Origin: Alphaproteobacteria bacterium
Lineage (GTDB): Bacteria; Pseudomonadota; Alphaproteobacteria; Sphingomonadales; Sphingomonadaceae
Direction: 5' to 3'
NCBI GenBank assembly: GCA_030424845.1
Contig: JAUHWC010000002.1
Coordinates: 372,001-436,000, forward strand
DNA length: 64,000 nt
This document shows positions 28,132 through 36,682 of the stretch, one piece after another. Each line of letters begins with the position of its first letter. Within the stretch, counting starts at the first letter, position 1. A program made the translations under genes and the position numbers. The notes below the pieces were generated by a model that was not told the DNA's origin, ran no database searches, and was given only the letters and a program-made list of their open reading frames with translations.

Positions 28132-28153
28132 TATGTTAACACACAGATACAGG
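28122..28153. promoter_or_regulatory. 32-bp interrupted palindrome, probable operator
   Basis: CCTGTAT (28122-28128) and ATACAGG (28147-28153) are perfect inverted repeats. They share their centre exactly (between 28137 and 28138) with an inner perfect palindrome TGTTAACA (28134-28141). In all 26 of 32 positions are symmetric. It overlaps the candidate -10 and reaches the AGGAG ribosome site of the following gene. The nested symmetry is typical of a dimeric repressor site; no dedicated regulator gene is adjacent. Confidence 0.65.
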
Positions 28154-28161
28154 AGTCGGTG

Positions 28162-28968
28162 ATGCGACAGACAAGGCGCGGCATGCGCTTCGACAAGATG
28201 TTCAAGGCCGTTGGCCCTTTCGTCATGGCCGCTGCCATCGGCGGCGCGATGGCCGGACGCCGCAACGGCAAGTTCAAATTCAACTGCGACAGCGACAACT
28301 TCCCCTTCAACGGCAAGACAGGGGTGAAGCTGGATGCGCTCGACATGGGCGACGAAGCTCCCGGCGAGGTGGTGCTGGTCGGCCCCGATCACGTGGTGAT
28401 TGCAGAGGGTGACGATTTCGCCATCTCGCTGCAGGGCAGTGACGAGGCGAAGGATGGCGCGCGCTTCCTGGTGGAAGATGGCACGCTGTATATCCTGCGT
28501 GACGACCTGTGTGACGGCGAGGGCGAGGCCGCCACGATCACCGTGACCATGCCCGCCCCGGCCAGGATCACCATCACCGGGTCAGGCGAACTCGCCACCT
28601 CCACCCTTGCGGATGAAGCCGAGGTGCTGATCGCGGGATCCGGAGACCTGTCCGTGCTCGACATCGATATCGCGACGCTTGACGTGACAATTGCCGGCAG
28701 TGGCCATTTTTCGGCTGGCGGCAAGGTGGGCGAACTGGAGCTTTCCGTTGCCGGCAGCGGCAGCGCCGACATGGGCGGGCTGCTGGTCGAACAGGCAAGT
28801 ATCGACATCGCCGGTTCGGGAAATTCGGTGCTGGCCTGCGATGGCGAAGTGGACGCGAAGATCCTGGGTTCCGGCAATGTCACGGTGCGCGGTTCGGCGC
28901 GCTGCCGCGTCCATTCGATGGGATCGGGCTGCCTGGTGTGCGAGCCGCGCGAAGACAAGGTTGCGTGA
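28162..28968 (+). CDS. DUF2807 (GIN domain) protein, first copy
   Basis: A 268-residue protein with an N-terminal basic and hydrophobic segment (about 14-32) that may serve as signal peptide or anchor, and a C-terminal right-handed beta-helix-like domain. Its repeats TITGSGEL, LIAGSGDL, TIAGSGHF, SVAGSGSA, DIAGSGNS and KILGSGNV occur about every 20 residues, the hallmark of the DUF2807/GIN fold. The function of the family is unknown; members are exported adhesin-like or envelope proteins. ATG 28162 has AGGAG 6 nt upstream; the preceding GTG would add one residue. A paralogue follows 64 bp downstream. Confidence 0.85.
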   Translation: MRQTRRGMRFDKMFKAVGPFVMAAAIGGAMAGRRNGKFKFNCDSDNFPFNGKTGVKLDALDMGDEAPGEVVLVGPDHVVIAEGDDFAISLQGSDEAKDGARFLVEDGTLYILRDDLCDGEGEAATITVTMPAPARITITGSGELATSTLADEAEVLIAGSGDLSVLDIDIATLDVTIAGSGHFSAGGKVGELELSVAGSGSADMGGLLVEQASIDIAGSGNSVLACDGEVDAKILGSGNVTVRGSARCRVHSMGSGCLVCEPREDKVA

Positions 28969-29001
28969 CGATGGGGCAGCATGACATCAGGGCAGGCTGA
29001 C

Positions 29002-29029
29002 GACAGGGGACAGGGGACAGGGGACAGGG
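29002..29029 (+). repeat. Four tandem GACAGGG heptamers
   Basis: GACAGGG is repeated four times without interruption from 29002 to 29029, ending 3 bp before the TTG start of the second DUF2807 gene. The repeat is purine-rich and supplies several Shine-Dalgarno-like AGGGG cores. Seven is not a multiple of three, so copy-number change would shift any frame read through it. Confidence 0.9.
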
Positions 29030-29032
29030 ACT

Positions 29033-29899
29033 TTGGCTGGAGAAACTCCGAAACTTCGCAAGCGGGAAATCTTCTTTGCCCTTGCCATGGGCGGGATGGC
29101 AGCCGGTGGCATCGCCATCGCGCTGGACGACGAGGGCGAGGACCGCCGCCATGAAGCCAGCATCGAACATGCCGACAACATGGATGAGGTGATCGAGGTT
29201 TCCTACGGCGTCTCCAACTTCGACCAGGTCTCTGCATCGGGCCCGTTCGACCTGGTGATCACGCAGGGCGAGGAATTTGCCGTTCGCGGTGAAGGGCCGC
29301 GCTGGGTGCTGGACCAGATGGAAGCCAGCGTTTCGCACAACCGCCTGATCATCGAGCGGATTTCCAACGACTTCCGCGGTGCGTGGGACAATTCCGGCAA
29401 TGTCACCTTCCACATCACCATGCCTGCCTTGTCCTGGCTTTCGGTCAGCGGCGCAGGCGATGTCGCCATCGATCGCATCAGTGGCGAGAGTTTCGAGAGC
29501 GAAATCAGCGGCGCGGGCGAATTGAGCATCGGATCGATCGAGGTGGAGGACGCGACCTTCGGCATCTCCGGTGCAGGCAGCGTGGAAGCGGCCGGCACGG
29601 CAACCAACACGCGCATCGCCATCACCAGCGCAGGCGGTGTCGATGCCGAGGAACTGCGCAGCCGCACAGCCGCCATCAGCATAACCGGAGCGGGCGGCGT
29701 GAACCTGACAGTCGATGACAAGGCGGATATCAACGTCACCGGCGGCGCGGAGGTGAATGTCTACGGCTCTGCCAGCTGCACCATCAACCAGACCGGCTTC
29801 GTGGACGTGAACTGCGAGGGGGCGGAACCCGGGGTTCGCGATGGCGAACGCGATGAAGAAAGCCTGGCGGAAACGGACGAGGCCCTTGTCGAAAGCTGA
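29033..29899 (+). CDS. DUF2807 (GIN domain) protein, second copy
   Basis: A 288-residue paralogue of the preceding gene. The N-terminus (REIFFALAMGGMAAGGIAIAL) is a membrane segment or uncleaved signal. The beta-helix repeats read SVSGAGDV, EISGAGEL, GISGAGSV, ITSAGGV, SITGAGGV and NVTGGAEV; here GAG replaces the GSG of the first copy. It ends with an acidic tail. The start is uncertain: TTG at 29033 directly follows the GACAGGG repeats, and an ATG at 28981 is currently one frame off. Function unknown; probably exported. Confidence 0.8.
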   Translation: MAGETPKLRKREIFFALAMGGMAAGGIAIALDDEGEDRRHEASIEHADNMDEVIEVSYGVSNFDQVSASGPFDLVITQGEEFAVRGEGPRWVLDQMEASVSHNRLIIERISNDFRGAWDNSGNVTFHITMPALSWLSVSGAGDVAIDRISGESFESEISGAGELSIGSIEVEDATFGISGAGSVEAAGTATNTRIAITSAGGVDAEELRSRTAAISITGAGGVNLTVDDKADINVTGGAEVNVYGSASCTINQTGFVDVNCEGAEPGVRDGERDEESLAETDEALVES

Positions 29900-29913
29900 G
29901 GCGCGACAGGCGC

Positions 29914-30855
29914 TCAGGCAGCGGCGCGTTTCAACCTGTCATTGATCGCCGCGCCGATGCCCTTGCGCGGAACGGGTGCCACGGCGATCCGACCCTTTGG
30001 TGATGCCGCCCCCTCGTGCAGGCAGGCATAGAGCCGCGCCGCAGCCTCTGCCATGTCGCCAGAAGGCGAAAGGCTGCAATCGCCGGCGATGTCGCCAAAG
30101 CCGATCAGGAATTCATCCCCTGCCGCCGCTCTCGCGTCCAGCCGCACCGGCTTTCCCGGGGAATAGTGGCGCACCATCTGTCCGGGTGCCTCGATCCCCT
30201 TCTCCGCATCGACCGGCTCGCTGCCGATCACGCTGGACAATTCCTCGCGCGTTAGCGGGCCCTCGCGCAGCAGGCTCCAGCCGCCGCCCTCGCGCAAGGC
30301 GATTATGGTCGATTCCAGGCCGCACTCGCAGGCGCCGCCATCGAGGATCGCAGCCACCCCGTCGCCCATTGACTGCGCGACATGATCCGGCGCTGTCGGG
30401 CTTACTTCCATGCTGCGATTGGCAGAGGGTGCGGCCAGCGGACCATCCAGTTGCGAAAGGACGGCCCGTGCCAGCGGGTGGGCAGGCATGCGCAAGGCGA
30501 TGGTGGGCAAGCCCGCGGTTACCGCAGGGACAATCCCCGCATCGGGCCGCAAGGGCAGCACCAGCGTGAGCGGACCCGGCCAGAAGCGCGCCATCAGATG
30601 TTCCGCCCGCTCGTCCACCAGTGCCAGGCGCCGTGCCATGTCCACGCCCGAGACATGCACGATCAGCGGGTTGAAGCTGGGCCGCCCCTTGGCGCGATAG
30701 ATATCCGCCACCGCCTGTTCGCTGTCCGCACGGGCGGCAAGGCCGTAAACCGTCTCGGTCGGCAAGGCGACCAGCCTCCCTTCCCGCAGCAGCGCCACGG
30801 CGCAGGCAATGCCACCCTTGTTGCCGGGCAGGATCGGGGGTGAGGAGCTGGTCAT
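29914..30855 (-). CDS. tsaC: L-threonylcarbamoyladenylate synthase (Sua5 type)
   Basis: Makes threonylcarbamoyl-AMP from threonine, bicarbonate and ATP for the t6A37 modification of tRNAs that read ANN codons. The 313-residue protein has the YrdC core (LPTETVYGLAARADS, RAKGRPSFNPLIVHV, FWPGPLTLVLP, AAPSANRSMEVSPT) plus the C-terminal Sua5 domain preceded by MVRHYSPGKP. The length fits the two-domain Sua5 form rather than short TsaC. It converges with the DUF2807 pair and diverges from the DUF815 gene. Confidence 0.94.
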   Translation of the reverse strand: MTSSSPPILPGNKGGIACAVALLREGRLVALPTETVYGLAARADSEQAVADIYRAKGRPSFNPLIVHVSGVDMARRLALVDERAEHLMARFWPGPLTLVLPLRPDAGIVPAVTAGLPTIALRMPAHPLARAVLSQLDGPLAAPSANRSMEVSPTAPDHVAQSMGDGVAAILDGGACECGLESTIIALREGGGWSLLREGPLTREELSSVIGSEPVDAEKGIEAPGQMVRHYSPGKPVRLDARAAAGDEFLIGFGDIAGDCSLSPSGDMAEAAARLYACLHEGAASPKGRIAVAPVPRKGIGAAINDRLKRAAA

Positions 30856-30951
30856 TGCGTCCAGCTAGAGCGGGCGGGCGCTGCTGCCAAGCCTGTTGGC
30901 ATGATCCGCACCACCTTGACGCAAGGCCTGCAATCTGGCGAGGCTCGCGCC

Positions 30952-31779
30952 GTGAGCAAGACGAACGACCTTTTGCGCCGCATTGCCGACGCGCTGGAAA
31001 GCCTCGCCCCGGCTGGTGCGGGTGACAAGGCAGACTGGCTTGGCGCCCCCGCCTATGTCTGGGACAGCACGGCCCGCCAAGTGGCAGCGATCGAAGCGCC
31101 CGGGATCGACCTGTTGCGCGGGATCGACAAGCAGAAGGCGAGCGTTATGGCCAATATCGGGCGGCTGGCGGCCGGGCTTCCCGCGCATGACATGCTGCTG
31201 TGGGGTTCGCGCGGCATGGGCAAGTCTGCCGTGGTTCGTTCTGCCGTGCGCCACGCACAGGACCTGGGCGGCAATATCGCGCTGGTACAGGTGGCCACCG
31301 ATGCCCTGCCCACCCTTTCCCGCCTGTTCGGCGGACTCGGCGACATCGAGCGCAATTTCTGCGTCTTCATCGATGACCTGGGCTTTGCCGATGGGGACAG
31401 CGTGGGCCCGCGCCACCTGCGCAGCTGGCTCGATGGCGGGGTCGAAGCGCGCCCCGCGAATGTGCGGCTGGCCGTCACCTCCAACCGCCGCGCGATCATT
31501 GCCCGCCACAGCGCGGAGCAGGACGATCCGATCAACCCGCGCGATGCGGTGGATGACAACCTTGCCCTGGCGGACCGTTTCGGCCTGTCGCTCGGTTTCC
31601 ATGCCTGCACGCAGGACGATTACCTGGCCATACTGCGCGGTTATGCAGAGGAATACGGCCTCGATCTGGACGAGCACGAAGCGCTGGAATGGTCCAAGCG
31701 CCGGGGTGCGCGATCAGGCCGCACCGCGTGGCACTTCATTACCGAACTGGCGGGCCGGGCCGGCAAGCCGCTCGGCTGA
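30952..31779 (+). CDS. DUF815 family AAA ATPase
   Basis: A 275-residue P-loop ATPase of unknown role. The Walker A motif is LLWGSRGMGKSAVVRS and the probable Walker B is FCVFIDDLGF; RLAVTSNRR is the sensor region. These match DUF815, a DnaA/DnaC-like AAA family. The GTG at 30952 (VSKTNDLLRRIADAL) has GAGG 8 nt upstream, whereas the ATG at 30901 has no ribosome site. It converges closely (6 bp) with the sugar dehydrogenase gene. Confidence 0.85.
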   Translation: MSKTNDLLRRIADALESLAPAGAGDKADWLGAPAYVWDSTARQVAAIEAPGIDLLRGIDKQKASVMANIGRLAAGLPAHDMLLWGSRGMGKSAVVRSAVRHAQDLGGNIALVQVATDALPTLSRLFGGLGDIERNFCVFIDDLGFADGDSVGPRHLRSWLDGGVEARPANVRLAVTSNRRAIIARHSAEQDDPINPRDAVDDNLALADRFGLSLGFHACTQDDYLAILRGYAEEYGLDLDEHEALEWSKRRGARSGRTAWHFITELAGRAGKPLG

Positions 31780-31785
31780 GTCCGG

Positions 31786-33252
31786 TCAGAAGCTGCCGGG
31801 AACCATCAGGTCTTCCGGCGGCTCCTCGAAGGCGCGCGCCGGATCGCCGATCAGTTCGCGGCGCGGCGGCAGGCGGGCACCGGTGTTGCGCACGGGCGCG
31901 GCAATCGGTGTGGCGGCGGGATTGACCACGCGCCAGATCCGGTTGCCGGTATCGTCGCTCACCAGCAGCGCACCGGTGGCATCCCAGGCCACCCAGGTCG
32001 GGCGGCCATGGGTCTTGCCATCCTGTGTCAGGAAGCTCTGCAACACGGGAACAGGCTTGCCGTGGGGATTGCCGCGTTCATCGAAGGCGACAAAGACCAC
32101 GTCATAGCCGGCAGGCGGGTAGCGGTTCCACGAACCGTGCCGGGCGATAAAGGCACCTTGCGCGAATTTGTCACCCATGCGCGTCCCTTCTTGCGAGAAG
32201 ACCACGCCGAGGGCCGCAGAATGCGCGCCCATCGCGTATTCGGGCATGCGGGTATATTCGGTCAGGAACTGTTCCATCGGGTGTTCCACCCGGTCATCGA
32301 ACACGTCCTTGTAGTAAACCCAGGGCCAGCCGTAGTGCACGCCCAGCGGCACGTTGGTGAAGTAATCGGGAACCAGGTCGCTGCCCAGCATGTCGCGCTC
32401 GTTCACCGTGGTCCACAGCTCGCCGCTCCACGGGTTCCAGGCAAGACCGTTCGGATTGCGCAGGCCGGCGCCCCAGATGCGCGATACGCCGCTGTCGAGG
32501 TTGAGCTCGTGGATCGCGGCGCGGCCGATCTCGATCTCCATGCCCGCTTCACCGATGTTCGATGCCGAACCCACGGCGACATAGAGCTTCTCGCCATCCG
32601 GGCTGAGCGCGATATTGCGCATCCAGTGGTTGCCGGCCGGCGGCAGGTCCATCAGCTTTTCGCCTTCGCCCGCAACGCTGGTGGCACCTTCCGCATAATC
32701 GAAGCGCAGCACCTCGTCATGGTTGGCGATGTAGAGGTTGCCATCACGCCAGGCGATGCCGGAAGGCGAATCCAGCCCGTCGAGCAGCGTGTGGCGCTCC
32801 TCTGCCACGCCATCGCCATCGGCATCGCGCAGCAGCACGAGCTGGTTGGGCGATTCCATGCCCGCACCGGCCGAGCTGAACAGCCAATCCGCCACGAGGT
32901 TGGTCAGCCAGCCACCGGCAACGGGGCGGTCGGGGGCATTGGTCAGCGTCACCAGCACATCGCCGCCCGGCATGGTGTAGATCACGCGGGGATGATCGAG
33001 ATCGGTGGCAAAGGCATTCACCTCCAGCCCTTCGGCAGCCACGGGCAACTGGCCCTCTTCCCAGCCGATGGGTTCGGCGATGCCGACGGTGGGAATGAGT
33101 TGCGGATCAGGTTCCGCCAGCACGGGATCGGTCCCGGAAGTCTCGTCAAGGCTGTACTGCGCCTCTTGCGGGCGGGTGAGCCACCACAGGGCGATGCCGG
33201 CAACCACCAGGACAACCAGCAGGGCGATCAGGATCTTCTTCAGAATACGCAT
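31786..33252 (-). CDS. PQQ-dependent sugar (sorbosone-type) dehydrogenase
   Basis: A 488-residue, probably periplasmic, six-bladed beta-propeller of the soluble glucose/sorbosone dehydrogenase family. An N-terminal uncleaved anchor (ILIALLVVLVVAGIALWWL) is followed by propeller motifs such as DLDHPRVIYTMPGGDVLVT, LDSPSGIAWRDGNLYIAN, AGLRNPNGLAWNPWSGELWTTVNERD and GAHSAALGVVFSQ. Several members lack proven sugar oxidation, so substrate and PQQ use are inferred. ATG 33252 gives the anchored N-terminus; the longer open frame upstream is a shadow of the neighbouring gene. Confidence 0.85.
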   Translation of the reverse strand: MRILKKILIALLVVLVVAGIALWWLTRPQEAQYSLDETSGTDPVLAEPDPQLIPTVGIAEPIGWEEGQLPVAAEGLEVNAFATDLDHPRVIYTMPGGDVLVTLTNAPDRPVAGGWLTNLVADWLFSSAGAGMESPNQLVLLRDADGDGVAEERHTLLDGLDSPSGIAWRDGNLYIANHDEVLRFDYAEGATSVAGEGEKLMDLPPAGNHWMRNIALSPDGEKLYVAVGSASNIGEAGMEIEIGRAAIHELNLDSGVSRIWGAGLRNPNGLAWNPWSGELWTTVNERDMLGSDLVPDYFTNVPLGVHYGWPWVYYKDVFDDRVEHPMEQFLTEYTRMPEYAMGAHSAALGVVFSQEGTRMGDKFAQGAFIARHGSWNRYPPAGYDVVFVAFDERGNPHGKPVPVLQSFLTQDGKTHGRPTWVAWDATGALLVSDDTGNRIWRVVNPAATPIAAPVRNTGARLPPRRELIGDPARAFEEPPEDLMVPGSF

Positions 33253-33315
33253 GGGGAGTCGAGATAGGCGCTGGCGCTGCTTGCGGCAATCGCTTTGCAC
33301 ACTAGATGAGGCGGT

Positions 33316-33798
33316 ATGTTCGACTTTGCCGCCACCGCAGGCTTGCCCAAGCCGGAGCTCTATCGCGAGTTGCTCGCCGCTGCCGATGCGCTGACGGCAG
33401 GCGAGGAGGATGGCGTGGCCAACATGGCCAATGTCGCCGCACTGCTGTGGGATTTCCTGCCCGATGTGAACTGGACGGGTTTCTACCGCGTGGTGGACGG
33501 CGAACTGGTGCTTGGCCCCTTTGCCGGGCGCCCCGCCTGCATCCGTATCGCCATGGGCAAGGGTGTGTGCGGAACTGCTGCGCAGGAGGCGGCGACCCAG
33601 CTGGTGCCCGATGTCCATGCCTTTCCCGGCCATATCGCCTGCGACGGGGCAACGCTGTCCGAACTCGTTGTGCCCGTGATCCGCGAAGGCGCGGTTATTG
33701 CCGTGGTCGACCTCGACAGCCCCCTGCCCGCCCGTTTCGATGCCGCAGATGCCGCCGGGATCGAGGCACTCGCCTCCATGCTGTCTTCCCGCATCTGA
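33316..33798 (+). CDS. msrC: Free methionine-(R)-sulfoxide reductase (GAF domain)
   Basis: Reduces free methionine-R-sulfoxide in the cytoplasm, protecting against oxidants. The 160-residue single GAF domain has the motifs NWTGFYRV, LGPFAGRPACIRI, GKGVCGTAA and DVHAFPGHIACDG. The three cysteines Cys75, Cys85 and Cys109 have exactly the 10 and 24 residue spacing of the catalytic and resolving cysteines of E. coli MsrC. It diverges from the sugar dehydrogenase gene across 63 bp. Confidence 0.93.
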   Translation: MFDFAATAGLPKPELYRELLAAADALTAGEEDGVANMANVAALLWDFLPDVNWTGFYRVVDGELVLGPFAGRPACIRIAMGKGVCGTAAQEAATQLVPDVHAFPGHIACDGATLSELVVPVIREGAVIAVVDLDSPLPARFDAADAAGIEALASMLSSRI

Positions 33799-33948
33799 GC
33801 GCATTTCCCGCACCCATAAAGCGCCCCACATCGCCCCGTTTCGGGACAGCGATGGCGGCAGGCTTGGGAATCGCCGGGCAAACTATAGTAAAGGCAGGGT
33901 AAATCCGGGTGCCTTGCGCGCCCGAATCACGGATGAGGGGCACCTTTC

Positions 33949-34848
33949 ATGTCGAAGCATTTCGCAATTCTCACCGCCACTTCGGCACTGGCGCTGATCG
34001 CCACGCCGGCGCTGGCGCAGCAGCTCCCGGTCGATGATCGCTATGCCGGTGTCGGCGATGTGGTGGATGTCGCGACGGGTTGGGAAGGCGAGGCACAGGC
34101 CGGCGCCAGCTATACCGATGCCGGAAGCGCCGTGGTGCAGGAGTATTATTCGGACCCGGTGATCGCCGATATCGAGGCTTACGAGCCGGACTATGACTAC
34201 GACTACGAATACGTCGAGGATGCGGATTACGCGGGTGAATATCCTGTCCGCACCCATCGTGCGCATCGCTCGATCCGTCCGCACCACCAACAGGCGGCAG
34301 CGCCGCGCTTTGCCTACACTGCCGCCCAGCGCGAGGAATGGCTGGCGCAGTGCCGCGCGCTGCACCGCCAGGACAACCTTGTCTATTACGAGGAAGACGA
34401 AGGTGCTGATGGTGGCCTGATCGGCAGCCTGCTGGGTGCCGTGGCCGGCGGCGTGATCGGCAACCGCGTGGCCGATGGCGAACGCCTTGCCGGAACGCTG
34501 ATCGGCGCAGGTCTTGGCGGCCTCGCCGGCCTGGTGATCGGCACTGCGCTTGATGGTGACGACGACGAGGGACGCTATGTCGAGCAGGATTACGGCTTTG
34601 ACTATTGCGAAGCCTACCTGCTGAATTACGAGCGTGGCTATGGCACGCCGGGACAGGTGACATATGCACCCGTGGCGATGGTACCGGTGGCGCAGCCTCA
34701 GGTGGCACACCAGCCGCACCGCCGGATGATCTCCCGCGTGATCGAACACGATGTGGTGGTGGAGGAAGTGCACGAACCCACACCGCGCCGGGTTATCCGC
34801 CGCGCTGCCCCCGCTCGCCAGCCGGGCAAGGTGCAACCCCTGCGTTAA
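33949..34848 (+). CDS. Glycine-zipper 2TM domain protein, exported
   Basis: A 299-residue envelope protein. The signal peptide MSKHFAILTATSALALIATPALAQ is clear. The mature part has a Tyr/Asp/Glu-rich region (about 60-100), then a glycine zipper hairpin GGLIGSLLGAVAGGVIGNRV...GTLIGAGLGGLAGLVIGTAL (about 155-205), typical of Rick_17kDa/2TM outer membrane-associated proteins, and a Pro/His/Arg-rich tail. Role is unknown; such proteins often influence outer membrane integrity. A TATAGT lies 60 bp upstream without a good -35. It converges with parB. Confidence 0.85.
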   Translation: MSKHFAILTATSALALIATPALAQQLPVDDRYAGVGDVVDVATGWEGEAQAGASYTDAGSAVVQEYYSDPVIADIEAYEPDYDYDYEYVEDADYAGEYPVRTHRAHRSIRPHHQQAAAPRFAYTAAQREEWLAQCRALHRQDNLVYYEEDEGADGGLIGSLLGAVAGGVIGNRVADGERLAGTLIGAGLGGLAGLVIGTALDGDDDEGRYVEQDYGFDYCEAYLLNYERGYGTPGQVTYAPVAMVPVAQPQVAHQPHRRMISRVIEHDVVVEEVHEPTPRRVIRRAAPARQPGKVQPLR

Positions 34849-34943
34849 CCGCTTGACTTGATTGGGGAAAGGCCTCGCCGAAAGTTGCGCCGCGCAATCC
34901 GGGCCGGGGCCTTCTGCATTGCAGGCAAGGCGTCGCTGGCGTG

Positions 34944-35909
34944 TCAGATACCGCCGCCGGTAAGACGCGAACAGATCAGGTCGAGCTGGTCCAGCGTGCG
35001 GTACCTTATCGTGACGGAGCCCGAACGCGGATCTGCATCGGTGGTGATCTTCACCGGCAGGCCGAGGAATTCCTCCAGGTGGTTCTGGACCGCCTCGATA
35101 TCGGCATCCTGTGCCGGATCGCGCGGTTCGCGCGCCGTGCGACGGCGGCCACCACCCTCTGCGGCACGCACGAGCTTTTCCACCTCGCGCACCGAGAGGT
35201 TCCTGGCAATCGCCTGCCGCGCCAGTTCGGCGGCATTGTCCCTGCCGACCAGGGCGCGGGCATGGCCCATGTCCAGCGCGCCGCTTTCCAGATGACCGAG
35301 CACCTCTTCCGGCAAGCTGAGCAGGCGCAAAAGGTTGGCCACATGGCTGCGCGACTTCTCGACCACGCGGGCAATCTCGGCCTGCGTCATGTCCTCCAGT
35401 TCGGACAACCGCTGGTAGGCACGGGCCTCTTCCACCGGGCTCAGGTCTTCGCGCTGGATATTCTCGATCAGCGCAAGCGCCATCACGTCGCGCTCGCCCA
35501 GGTCGCGAATTAATGCAGGGATTTCATGAAGTTGTGCTTTCTGGGCAGCCCTCCATCGACGCTCGCCCGCTACCAGCCGATACTTGCCACCACCCAGGGG
35601 GGTGACGATGACCGGCTGGATAACACCGCGTGCGGCGATCGATGCGGCAAGCTCTTCCAGCGCCGCCTCGTCGAAATGACGGCGCGGCTGTCCGGGATGT
35701 GGCTGGATTGCTGCAACCGGGAGGTTGGCAAGTCCGTCACCCGTCCTGCCGAGACCGGCAGGCGCGGATGCGGAACCCGCTTCGCCTGGCGCAGAGGTTG
35801 CCAGGGGCTCTTCCCGGCGGCTTTCACCCAACAGGGCACCAAGGCCCTTCCCCAGCTTGCGGCGCGGCGCGACGGGCTTTGCTGCGGCTTGCTTGTCCTG
35901 CGTGCTCAT
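34944..35909 (-). CDS. parB: Chromosome partitioning protein ParB
   Basis: The CTP-dependent DNA clamp that loads at parS and spreads to form the segregation complex. The 321-residue protein has a basic N-terminal ParA-interacting peptide (RRKLGKGLGALLGE), the CTP-binding motif GERRWR (115-120), the ENIQREDLSPVEEARAY motif and a helix-turn-helix at about 175-197 (TQAEIARVVEKSRSHVANLL), with a C-terminal dimer domain. Its start overlaps the parA stop by 4 bp. Four parS sites lie 0.8-3.4 kb upstream, inside the same operon. Confidence 0.96.
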   Translation of the reverse strand: MSTQDKQAAAKPVAPRRKLGKGLGALLGESRREEPLATSAPGEAGSASAPAGLGRTGDGLANLPVAAIQPHPGQPRRHFDEAALEELAASIAARGVIQPVIVTPLGGGKYRLVAGERRWRAAQKAQLHEIPALIRDLGERDVMALALIENIQREDLSPVEEARAYQRLSELEDMTQAEIARVVEKSRSHVANLLRLLSLPEEVLGHLESGALDMGHARALVGRDNAAELARQAIARNLSVREVEKLVRAAEGGGRRRTAREPRDPAQDADIEAVQNHLEEFLGLPVKITTDADPRSGSVTIRYRTLDQLDLICSRLTGGGI

Positions 35910-36682
35910 GCGGCAACCCTTTCTTGCGGCAAGCGTCCGATCAATTCGCGGGCCAGCGCCATATAGGCACGGCTGCCCGGGCAGGCATGGTCATAGACCA
36001 GCGCCGGCAGGCCATGGCTCGGCGCTTCGGACAAGCGGACATTGCGCGGGATGACCGCCTCGAAAACAAGATCTCCCAGGCATTCACGCACGTCATCCGC
36101 CACCTGGTCGGTAAGGCGGTTGCGGCGATCGAACATGGTCAGCGCAACACCGACGATGCCAAGGTCGGGATTGAAGCGCTGTTGCACCTGCTCCACGGTC
36201 TGCAGCAGCTGGCTGAGGCCTTCCAGCGCGAAGAATTCGCACTGCAGCGGCACCAGCAGCGTATCGGCCGCGCACAGCGCATTGAGCGTCAACAGCCCGA
36301 GCGATGGCGGGCAATCGATAAAGCAGATGTCATGATCCCGGTGGCGGGCCAGGGCATCACGCAGGCGATTGCTGCGATTGTCGACGCCCACCAGCTCCAC
36401 TTCGGCACCGCTCAGGTCCACCGTGGCAGGAATGATGTCGAGGCCGGGGATCTTGGTTCGGACGATGCAATCCTCAAGCGGCGCTTCATCTACCAGAACG
36501 TCATAGCTCGACATGTCGCGATGGGCAGCGTCCACGCCGATTCCGGTCGAGGCATTGCCCTGCGGATCAAGGTCGATCAGCAGGGTCTTCCATCCGGTTG
36601 CTGCCATTGCCGTTGCGATATTGATGGCGGTGGTGGTCTTGCCCACCCCGCCCTTCTGGTTGGCTATGGCGATACAGATCAT
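35906..36682 (-). CDS. parA: Chromosome partitioning ATPase ParA
   Basis: A deviant Walker ATPase that drives movement of ParB-parS complexes. The 258-residue protein begins [23 protein letters not shown], with the deviant Walker A at 10-17 including the signature lysine, and has IDLDPQGNASTG and FIDCPPSLGLLTLNAL. No N-terminal DNA-binding domain is present, which is the small chromosomal ParA form. It overlaps rsmG and parB by 4 bp on each side, so the three are translationally coupled. Confidence 0.97.
   Translation of the reverse strand: MICIAIANQKGGVGKTTTAINIATAMAATGWKTLLIDLDPQGNASTGIGVDAAHRDMSSYDVLVDEAPLEDCIVRTKIPGLDIIPATVDLSGAEVELVGVDNRSNRLRDALARHRDHDICFIDCPPSLGLLTLNALCAADTLLVPLQCEFFALEGLSQLLQTVEQVQQRFNPDLGIVGVALTMFDRRNRLTDQVADDVRECLGDLVFEAVIPRNVRLSEAPSHGLPALVYDHACPGSRAYMALARELIGRLPQERVAA

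Noticed and set aside
33861-33889. TATAGT promoter upstream of the glycine-zipper gene
   Set aside because: The -10 is reasonable, but no -35 with acceptable spacing was found.
34869-34913. Branched stem-loop between the glycine-zipper gene and parB containing TTGCGCCGCGCAA
   Set aside because: The 16-nt core AAGTTGCGCCGCGCAA also occurs at about 19617-19632 inside the DUF167 gene, but two copies in different contexts and no T-run do not support a named element.
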